Shown: piece by piece, positions 1 to 5,715 of the stretch
How the letters are laid out: every line of letters begins with the position of its first letter
How positions within the stretch are numbered: position 1 is the first letter of the stretch
NCBI GenBank assembly: GCA_024743015.1
Contig: JANSXJ010000021.1
Coordinates: 1 to 18,500, forward strand
Length of the DNA: 18,500 nt
Reading direction: 5' to 3'
Source of the DNA: Hyphomonas sp.
Lineage (GTDB): Bacteria; Pseudomonadota; Alphaproteobacteria; Caulobacterales; Hyphomonadaceae
Program-made: the position numbers and the translations under genes
Notes under the pieces: model-generated
Database searches by the model: none
The model's input: only the letters and a program-made list of their open reading frames with translations
Told to the model about the DNA's origin: nothing

Positions 1-474
1 GCACCCTGGCTGTCACACATGATGGTCTCGCGCCAGGAAACCCAGCGACAATTGCTGACTCCCGGCGAAATCATGCAGCTCCCGCCACGCCAGGAAGTGG
101 TCATGCTCTCTGGAACAGCACCGGTGCTGGCGGAAAAGCTGCGCTATTTCGAAGACCGAAACTTCACAACGCGCGTGTTGCCGCCAGTTGAGGGACATAC
201 TCGCGAAGGATGGCACAATTCGGACTGGTCGGGATTGTTTGCCGAGCCTGCTTGCGAGAAACCGCTCTTCAATACTGCTTCGGACGACAATACCGGTCCA
301 GAAGTAAGGCACGAGCTAGAGCGCGAGCCTATCCCAAATCTTGATATCGAAGAATCTGTGAGCTTCGAAGGCGACGCTGTTCCGGTTGATCCGGCTAATG
401 CGCAGCATCTTGACGCTGTACGGCGCGCTCTCGCGCTCGATGAGATCAATCAAGATATCATTCCGGAGCATTAG
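1..474 (+). CDS. traG: TraG/VirD4-type conjugal coupling protein, C-terminal part
   Basis: The frame is open from base 1, so only the last 157 codons are present and the gene begins before the window. TraG/VirD4 proteins are inner-membrane ATPases that link the relaxosome to the type IV secretion channel. The visible part carries the conserved end of the family: SRQETQRQLLTPGEIMQLPP followed by a strand reading EVVMLSGTAPVLAEKLRYF and then EDRNFTTRV. After that comes a variable acidic tail of about 90 residues. The Walker A and B motifs would lie upstream and cannot be checked. The stop is 3 bp before the start of the ribbon-helix-helix gene, which suggests co-transcription. This pairing is the usual traG-to-trb gene order of alphaproteobacterial conjugative elements. 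Confidence 0.85.
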   Translation, partial: APWLSHMMVSRQETQRQLLTPGEIMQLPPRQEVVMLSGTAPVLAEKLRYFEDRNFTTRVLPPVEGHTREGWHNSDWSGLFAEPACEKPLFNTASDDNTGPEVRHELEREPIPNLDIEESVSFEGDAVPVDPANAQHLDAVRRALALDEINQDIIPEH

Positions 475-477
475 ACG

Positions 478-861
478 ATGAAACGAAATCGCATAAATAT
501 CCGGGTGGGAGATGGTTTGTGGGACCAGCTTGCGGCGGCGGCATCGGCGCACGGGTCATCCAAGACTGCCATCATTGAGATGGCGTTGCATCACTATTTT
601 GATCCTGACGAGTTTGTCGAACGTGTCGACGGTCAATTACTTTCAAGAATGGATCGATTCGATACGCGCCAAGCCCGAATGGAAGCAGAAATCAGACTTT
701 GCGCAGAAACGCTTGGACAATACGTCCTCTATTGGTTGACTCGGATGGAGCCCGTCCCAGAAGCAGAGCGGGAGGCTATGCATGCGCTGGGGCGAAGGCG
801 ATACGATCTTTTTGTCGAACAAGTCGCTCAACGGATGGTGCATCGCTCAAGGCTCGATTGA
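478..861 (+). CDS. Ribbon-helix-helix (CopG-like) protein of the traG-trb locus
   Basis: This is a 127-residue protein. Its N-terminus forms a ribbon-helix-helix pattern: a short strand (RINIRV, residues 5-10), then two helices (about 13-24 and 27-40) separated by a GSSKTA turn. The C-terminal part is amphipathic, with the PVPEAEREAMHALGRRRY and FVEQVAQR segments typical of the CopG-family protein that sits between traG and trbB in many proteobacterial conjugative elements. It probably binds DNA as a dimer and may regulate the transfer operon, but this is inferred from the fold. The start is 3 bp after the traG stop. The gene looks complete. What is odd is the neighbour: the trbB-to-trbI series normally found next is absent, and a catabolic region follows instead. 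Confidence 0.8.
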   Translation: MKRNRINIRVGDGLWDQLAAAASAHGSSKTAIIEMALHHYFDPDEFVERVDGQLLSRMDRFDTRQARMEAEIRLCAETLGQYVLYWLTRMEPVPEAEREAMHALGRRRYDLFVEQVAQRMVHRSRLD

Positions 862-1115
862 CAAGAAGGGTGCAATCGCAATGCGCTATGATCCTGGACC
901 TGGAAAGAATATGGTGCCGATCTTTTCTACGGATTGGCCGATGGCGTCGCCGTGGCGCGGCAACAATGATCCTGTCCTGGCTTGCCGATCACTTGTTTGC
1001 GAAAACGATGACGAGACCTGATCGCAAATTTCATATGAGGCCGAACGCGATACGCAATTTCGTAAACGCTTTGGCAGGCATGGTGAGACCAGTTTGCAAC
1101 ACCAAGAGCCGATTA
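862..1115. other. Gap between conjugation remnant and uptake cluster
   Basis: About 350 bp separate the ribbon-helix-helix gene from the first TonB receptor. The right part, from 1116, holds the operators described separately. The left part has a short open frame at 881-1021 (46 codons, starting MRYDPGPGKNMVPIF), with a purine-rich AAGGG 10 bp upstream. I do not recognise its product and see no match to the start of trbB. The receptor's own frame is also open through this region, but nothing in it resembles a protein domain. This is the likely junction between the conjugation genes and the catabolic cluster. I see no clear integrase site, direct repeat or transposon end. Confidence 0.4.
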
Positions 1116-1129
1116 GACTTCGAATGCAA
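1116..1129. promoter_or_regulatory. Putative LacI-family operator, site 1 (TonB receptor 1, distal)
   Basis: GACTTCGAATGCAA is the inverse orientation of the shared element TGCATTCGAAGTC, centred on the CpG at 1121/1122. Together with site 2 it forms a large inverted repeat. It lies about 90 bp before the receptor start. Assignment to the LacI-family protein at 12808-13878 is inferred from palindromy, the central CpG and recurrence across the cluster. Confidence 0.75.
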
Positions 1130-1148
1130 GATATCTCCAGATGAGATA

Positions 1149-1163
1149 TTGCATTCGAAGTCA
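1149..1163. promoter_or_regulatory. Putative LacI-family operator, site 2 (TonB receptor 1, proximal)
   Basis: TTGCATTCGAAGTCA matches the cluster consensus exactly. Its centre is 35 bp from that of site 1 and about 55 bp before the receptor start codon. A further perfect half-site, TGCATTCG, follows at 1169-1176, with a poor partner (TGCGTCA). No convincing -35/-10 pair could be assigned nearby. Confidence 0.8.
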
Positions 1164-1200
1164 AATAGTGCATTCGTGCGTCAATTGGCACTGAATCGAG

Positions 1201-1205
1201 GGAGG
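1201..1205 (+). promoter_or_regulatory. Shine-Dalgarno GGAGG that fixes the receptor 1 start
   Basis: GGAGG lies 6 nt before the ATG at 1212. The reading frame stays open far upstream (back to 699), but only this ATG has a ribosome binding site and is followed directly by a signal peptide. The same GGAGG with a 6-nt spacer precedes receptor 2 and the HisD-like gene. Confidence 0.85.
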
Positions 1206-1211
1206 ATCGCC

Positions 1212-3545
1212 ATGAGCCGACGCTCATTTTTTACACAAAGCCTGTTTACTGGGGCGGCCGCTGTTGCGCTCACCTCGGCGACCATGACTGCTATTGCGCA
1301 GGAGGATGGCGATACAAGTGGGCCGGAACTGCGTCAGAAGACTGTTATGGTTACAGCGACGAAGCGCGCTGAGAATATTCAGGACGTCCCGCTATCGATT
1401 ACAGCCGTCACTGGTGAAGAACTGATTGAGCGTGGTATCACCGATGTACTTTCGCTGGATAAAACGGTTCCTGGATTGGTGATCAAGAATTCAGGTAACG
1501 ATCCAACACCTATCCTGCGCGGAGCAGGTGCTGCAGGCACAACCGACATCGCGGTTCCCATTTATGTTGACAACACCTATCGGCCGAGATCCGGACAAGC
1601 ACTGGCAAGCTATCTTGATCTGGAGCGAGTTGAAGTCCTCCGTGGACCGCAAGGCACATTGTTCGGGCGCAACACGCTGGGTGGATTGATCAATGTCATC
1701 TCCAAGAAGCCGGACACTTCTGAGTTCGATTGGGGCGGCGCAGCGACTTTGGGTGACTATGCGTTGCAGCGATATGAAGGCTTCGTGAATGTCCCCTTGG
1801 GTGACCAGTTCGCGTTCCGTCTGACAGCAAGCGACACGCAGCGTGACCCGTATGTTGAAAACACGTTCAACTCGGATGCTGGACTGAAAGATGCCGACGA
1901 GACCTACGCGCGGGCCCAGCTGCTCTGGGAGGCGAATGAAGATCTGAGTATTCGTCTGGGTTATACCTACTGGACGGACACTGCGAACGGAAATGCGGAC
2001 TACGCATACAAAGTGCTCGGAATTCCCGTCAATCCACTGACACGCGAGACCAACGGCGTGTTCGGTTTTATCGATCCGCGCCAAGGTACGCGTGATGGCT
2101 GGCCTGGTGGTCGCACACAAGCAGGCAATGTCTCGAATGGAGATATCAGCGCACTCGTTGACCCAGATCCATATCGCATTGCGTTTGACTTCAAGCCGCA
2201 ACGCGACATCGAAGAAACGTCATTTTCGCTGAACGTCGATTGGAACGTCATGGGCCATGACGTGACCGTGAATGCTGCGACGTTTGATTATGAAGAGCTG
2301 CGGCTCACCGACACCGATTTGTCGACTAACTCCGCTCTGGTTGCCGGGCAGCGGACGGTATCGAAAGCTGATCAGCTCGATATCAACATCAACTCTGCCT
2401 ATGACAGCAAGCTGCAATACACGCTTGGTGCTTACTATTATGATGACTCAGACCCAGGCGACACGAACGGTGCATTCTTGTGGGGCTATACAAGTCCCGC
2501 AGCACCAAATGATCCCACCTGGGCTTACTGGCTGTATCAAACCAGCGGTGGTACCAAATCGACAGCGCTATACGGCCAGGCAGAATACTCATTCACAGAC
2601 AAACTGCGCGGAACGATCGGTGCAAGGTACTCGAAAGACGAGCGCAACTCCTACAGCCTGAGTGTTGACCAATCGACGCTCAGTGACCCGCTGCCAAGTT
2701 ATGCAGGTACGCCTTCTCCAATCACCGGAGAAGACGAGCATACAGACTGGCGAATTGGCCTTGATTATGACCTTGCTGACGACGTGATGGTCTACGGATA
2801 CTGGGCAACCGGCTATATCGCCGGGGGAATCCAGCAAGGCAATACCGGGGTCCTTCTAGATCCAAATGAAGTTGAGACTTATGAGCTCGGTATCAAGAGC
2901 CTGTTGCTCGACGGCGCGCTTCGGTTCAACGCGGCTTACTATAACAGCCAGTACGAGAACCTGACGACGACAGTCTTCATTCAGCAGGGTGGAACAATCC
3001 TCGCACAAAGCGTGCCTGGTGGATCGATCACATCCGAAGGTCTCGAATTTGATATATCGTATGCCGCAAATGATCAGTTGCAGATTGATCTTGGAATCGC
3101 GCTCGACATGTCTGAATTTGATGAGTTCAACGTGGGGAACCAGTTCTCTGAAGGCGGTGATACGGTCATTAACGGTCGTTCCTTCTTCATCATGGATGGC
3201 AAAGATACACGCTTCTCACCCGATGTTGCGGTGAGCGTCGCAGCCAGCTACCTGATTGATCTTGGGGAATATGGAGAGCTCTTGCCGAGCGTTCTGGCGA
3301 AATATTCCGACGAATACCAAGCTTCAAATGCCCCATACTATTGGTCGCTCCAACCGAGCTACACTACTTTTGATCTTGCTGCGACATGGACAGCACCAAA
3401 CGCGCCTTGGTCAGTTCGTGTATTCGCGAACAATGTGACGGAAGAGCTCTATCTGACCGAGGCAACAGTGTTCAGCCGCTCGCGCGCAATGGTTGACTAC
3501 AACGCGCCACGCACGTGGGGTGTGCGTGTCGCACGCAACTTCTAA
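1212..3545 (+). CDS. TonB-dependent outer-membrane receptor 1
   Basis: This 777-residue protein should take up a scarce or large substrate across the outer membrane using TonB energy. Residues 1-29 look like a Sec signal peptide ending in TAIA, with cleavage before Q30. A TonB-box-like strand (KTVMVTATK, about 43-51) is followed by a plug domain (about 55-170) with the family motifs VEVLRGPQGTLFGRNTLGG and INVISKKP. The rest is beta-barrel, ending in WGVRVARNF with a terminal Phe, as outer-membrane proteins require. It resembles the large alphaproteobacterial receptor class often tied to carbohydrate or organic-nutrient uptake rather than a specific siderophore type, but the ligand cannot be read from the sequence. 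Two operator-like palindromes lie just upstream and a terminator just downstream, so it appears to be a single-gene regulated unit. It is paralogous to the receptor at 5716-8118, with a nearly identical signal-peptide pattern. Confidence 0.93.
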   Translation: MSRRSFFTQSLFTGAAAVALTSATMTAIAQEDGDTSGPELRQKTVMVTATKRAENIQDVPLSITAVTGEELIERGITDVLSLDKTVPGLVIKNSGNDPTPILRGAGAAGTTDIAVPIYVDNTYRPRSGQALASYLDLERVEVLRGPQGTLFGRNTLGGLINVISKKPDTSEFDWGGAATLGDYALQRYEGFVNVPLGDQFAFRLTASDTQRDPYVENTFNSDAGLKDADETYARAQLLWEANEDLSIRLGYTYWTDTANGNADYAYKVLGIPVNPLTRETNGVFGFIDPRQGTRDGWPGGRTQAGNVSNGDISALVDPDPYRIAFDFKPQRDIEETSFSLNVDWNVMGHDVTVNAATFDYEELRLTDTDLSTNSALVAGQRTVSKADQLDININSAYDSKLQYTLGAYYYDDSDPGDTNGAFLWGYTSPAAPNDPTWAYWLYQTSGGTKSTALYGQAEYSFTDKLRGTIGARYSKDERNSYSLSVDQSTLSDPLPSYAGTPSPITGEDEHTDWRIGLDYDLADDVMVYGYWATGYIAGGIQQGNTGVLLDPNEVETYELGIKSLLLDGALRFNAAYYNSQYENLTTTVFIQQGGTILAQSVPGGSITSEGLEFDISYAANDQLQIDLGIALDMSEFDEFNVGNQFSEGGDTVINGRSFFIMDGKDTRFSPDVAVSVAASYLIDLGEYGELLPSVLAKYSDEYQASNAPYYWSLQPSYTTFDLAATWTAPNAPWSVRVFANNVTEELYLTEATVFSRSRAMVDYNAPRTWGVRVARNF

Positions 3546-3574
3546 ATCGAAAAGCTACGCAAACTCAAAAGAAT

Positions 3575-3606
3575 TGGGCTGCGATTGTTCGCAGCCCATT
3601 TTCTTT
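3575..3606 (+). terminator. Rho-independent terminator after receptor 1
   Basis: A perfect 10-bp stem, TGGGCTGCGA / TCGCAGCCCA (3575-3584 with 3589-3598), has a TTGT loop and is followed by TTTTCTTT. It starts 30 bp after the receptor stop. The opposite strand has a fairly T-rich stretch after the stem, so it may also stop transcripts of the converging TPR-sulfotransferase gene. Confidence 0.85.
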
Positions 3607-3702
3607 GTTGGCGGTGCCTGATCGAACGCGCGGCCTCAGGAGGCCGTCTATTCTGGCAAAATCTGCTTGCTCGCTCCCCTTGATCGACACCGGCAAAATC
3701 GT

Positions 3703-5562
3703 TCAATCGTCATCCGAGAATGTTGACAGGGAAAGAAGCGGCGTGAGTATGTCGGTGCCGGTACCGTATCTTTTCCACCGGTCAACGGAATCCCGGTAAA
3801 TGGGTTGTCGCACTTGGCTTGCGCTTGGCGTTCGGACGACTCCGCGCTTTGTGTGAAATGCCAACACATCCGGATGAAACTCTAATCCCAAATGCTCGAG
3901 TAGTCCTGCCGATACAGCTTCGAGGTTTTCGACGAGTGCTTCATATCGCACCGCCTTGATCGATAGGCCTTCTTCTTTGTGCCAGAAGCTCATCAAGGCA
4001 TGATACCGCCTGTAGAACTGTGCGAGCGAATCCAATCTGTGAGCATAAGTTTGGTGTGCGTCGAAGGGCAGTCGGTAAATTGAAATGCAAGTGTCCGCGG
4101 GATTACGTGTGCAGTGCAGGAATTTCGCATCCGGAAGAATGCGACTGGCAAATCCGATGTATTGGAAGTTCAGCGGAGTCTTATCAACAACGAAGCGAAC
4201 CTTCGGGTGGTCTCTGGTCAGCCTTGCACGATAGAGCGCTCCGATCTCCGATGCCTGCTCCTCCGACAGATCCAGCTGGCATTCGGGAAAGGGCTTGCCG
4301 GTAATTAGTTTGGCTTGTCCTACCGCATCTTCCAGAAAACTCGATTCACCACTTCCGGCGATCAGCGGATGAGAAGACAAGACCTGCTCTGTCAGACTGG
4401 TTCCGGAGCGGGGCATTCCAAGCACGAATAGCGGTCTCGGCTGAGGAGGCTGCCGCGAGCCTCGCGCCCCGCGGCAGCCGACGTTGCGAATTCGAGCGTG
4501 GTATGCCGATGTTTCTTCGTCGACATATGGTCCGCTGGGTGCGATGTGCCGATGACCTTGGTCAAAATACTCAAGAGCTTGTTCAAAGTCGCCGACTTGC
4601 TCGTGAAACAGAGCGAGACCGAATGCGCTATGATGCTTTTGGTCATCTGATGCGGTTGGATCGTTCAGTATTGTCCTCATTGCGGAGACCTCCGTTTCTT
4701 TGAGCGGTCGCCCCTTCAATTGGGCGAGCTGATAATACGCTGCCGCAAATTTCGGATTTTGAGTGATCGCGCCATGAAACGCGTGTTCTGCGCCTCGCGC
4801 GTCTCCGGATTGTTCCAGGATCTGTCCACGAGCATATAAGCCGCGTGCGTGGCGAGATCCAAGTTGATCAAGCGTCTTAATGGCAGACTCTACTTCTCCC
4901 AGATCCTTCAAAACATAGGCCAGATTGATGATGTCGTTTTCTCGGTCAGGCGCCAATCGAAGCGCAACTCGATACGCTGCTTCAGCGCGCGAATACTCGC
5001 ATCTTTTGGAGAGCAGGTCTGCTAGTACGCTGTGGGCCTCGGGGATTGAGCTGTCCAATTTTAGCGCATTGGAAATGGCGCGCTCCGCCAGTGCAAATTT
5101 CTTGAGTTGCATGAAGGCTCGGGCGATGTTCACGTGCGGATCAGCTTGACGAGGTGATAGCTGGATCGCGTGTTTGAGCGCATTGACGGCGTCAGCAGGC
5201 CGACCCTGCTCCAATAAGACGTTTCCCAGATTGTTCAAGCGCGGAGCTGTCGGTTGAGATTCAATTGCTGCGCGAAACGAGTTCTCGGCACTTTCAAGAT
5301 TGCCCATATCTTTGTGCGCCAATCCAAGGTTTGTTCTCGCCTCCGGATCGTCAGGCGCGATCGCGACCGCGCGCGCGATTGTTTCGGTCGCCTCGGCTGG
5401 ACGCTCCGTTAGGAGGTAAACAACCCCTAACAAGTTGAGCGCGTGAATATTGTTGGGGTCCTGGTCCAATACGGCAAGGTAGATCGACTCCGCCTGAGCG
5501 AGTTGGCCGGCGGTTTGAAGAGAGTAGGCGCGCTCGAGTTCTGCGATGATCTCATTGTTCAT
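3703..5562 (-). CDS. TPR-repeat sulfotransferase family protein
   Basis: This 619-residue protein has two parts. Residues about 1-340 are a series of TPR helical repeats (for example ALNLLGVVYLLTERPAEA, LNNLGNVLLEQGRPADA, FGLALFHEQVGDFEQA), a scaffold for protein contacts. Residues about 375-605 are a sulfotransferase domain: the 5'-phosphosulfate (PAPS) loop is MPRSGTS at 383-389 and the 3'-phosphate motif is CTRNPADTCIS at 484-494, with Arg486 and Ser494. A conserved end, RTPSASQVRQPIY, lies at 577-589. The enzyme would transfer sulfate from PAPS to an unknown acceptor. No signal peptide is seen, so it is probably cytoplasmic. It is divergent from receptor 2, and the 153-bp gap between them holds two operator-like sites, so both could be controlled together. 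The start has a purine-rich GAGAG about 8 nt upstream. In related bacteria such genes are often neighbours of TonB receptors; the functional link is not known to me. Confidence 0.88.
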   Translation of the reverse strand: MNNEIIAELERAYSLQTAGQLAQAESIYLAVLDQDPNNIHALNLLGVVYLLTERPAEATETIARAVAIAPDDPEARTNLGLAHKDMGNLESAENSFRAAIESQPTAPRLNNLGNVLLEQGRPADAVNALKHAIQLSPRQADPHVNIARAFMQLKKFALAERAISNALKLDSSIPEAHSVLADLLSKRCEYSRAEAAYRVALRLAPDRENDIINLAYVLKDLGEVESAIKTLDQLGSRHARGLYARGQILEQSGDARGAEHAFHGAITQNPKFAAAYYQLAQLKGRPLKETEVSAMRTILNDPTASDDQKHHSAFGLALFHEQVGDFEQALEYFDQGHRHIAPSGPYVDEETSAYHARIRNVGCRGARGSRQPPQPRPLFVLGMPRSGTSLTEQVLSSHPLIAGSGESSFLEDAVGQAKLITGKPFPECQLDLSEEQASEIGALYRARLTRDHPKVRFVVDKTPLNFQYIGFASRILPDAKFLHCTRNPADTCISIYRLPFDAHQTYAHRLDSLAQFYRRYHALMSFWHKEEGLSIKAVRYEALVENLEAVSAGLLEHLGLEFHPDVLAFHTKRGVVRTPSASQVRQPIYRDSVDRWKRYGTGTDILTPLLSLSTFSDDD

Positions 5563-5622
5563 GGTGATACGGCTCTCTCATGCTGTCATCACTTCGCTGT
5601 ATTGTGTCAAAAACGCAACAAC

Positions 5623-5636
5623 TGACTTCGAAGTCA
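5623..5636. promoter_or_regulatory. Putative LacI-family operator, site 3 (receptor 2 / sulfotransferase, distal)
   Basis: TGACTTCGAAGTCA is a perfect 14-bp palindrome made of two TGACTTCG half-sites. It lies in the divergent gap, about 60 bp from the sulfotransferase start and 80 bp from the receptor 2 start, so it could act on either gene. Confidence 0.78.
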
Positions 5637-5656
5637 TCGGGGTTGCGGGCACAGTC

Positions 5657-5671
5657 TTGCATTCGAAGTCA
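5657..5671. promoter_or_regulatory. Putative LacI-family operator, site 4 (receptor 2, proximal)
   Basis: TTGCATTCGAAGTCA is identical over 15 bases to sites 2 and 5. Its centre is 36 bp from site 3 and about 50 bp before the receptor 2 ATG, closely copying the arrangement before receptor 1. Confidence 0.8.
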
Positions 5672-5704
5672 AAGTGAATAACGTCAAATTGGATAATTTT
5701 CTAG

Positions 5705-5709
5705 GGAGG
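5705..5709 (+). promoter_or_regulatory. Shine-Dalgarno GGAGG deciding the receptor 2 start
   Basis: Two ATG codons lie side by side at 5713 and 5716, and a GTG opens the frame at 5674. GGAGG is 3 nt from the first ATG and 6 nt from the second. The 6-nt spacing matches receptor 1 and gives the homologous N-terminus MSNRSFF, so 5716 is chosen. Confidence 0.75.
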
Positions 5710-5715
5710 AATATG

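Noticed and set aside
1116..1162. The 47-bp inverted repeat before receptor 1 could be a transposon end, attachment site or terminator.
   Set aside because: Its two arms are copies of the element found singly before other genes, there is no T-tract, and the same pairing recurs before receptor 2. An operator pair explains it better.
699..1211. The receptor 1 reading frame is open for 513 bp before the chosen start.
   Set aside because: The upstream translation has no domain-like pattern and overlaps the ribbon-helix-helix gene and the operators. GGAGG plus a signal peptide fixes the start at 1212.
1215..1230. SRRSFF at the start of receptor 1 resembles a twin-arginine export motif.
   Set aside because: The paralogue has SNRSFF at the same place, and TonB receptors are exported unfolded by Sec, so the arginine pair is probably incidental.
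1491..2201. Open frame of 236 codons on the minus strand within receptor 1.
   Set aside because: Receptor 1 has clear plug and barrel motifs over the same stretch, and the antisense translation shows no protein family pattern.
3631..3646. Hairpin CGGCCTCAGGAGGCCG between receptor 1 and the sulfotransferase, a possible terminator for the minus-strand gene.
   Set aside because: The stem is only 6 bp and no T-tract follows on the minus strand. The hairpin at 3575 is a better candidate for both directions.
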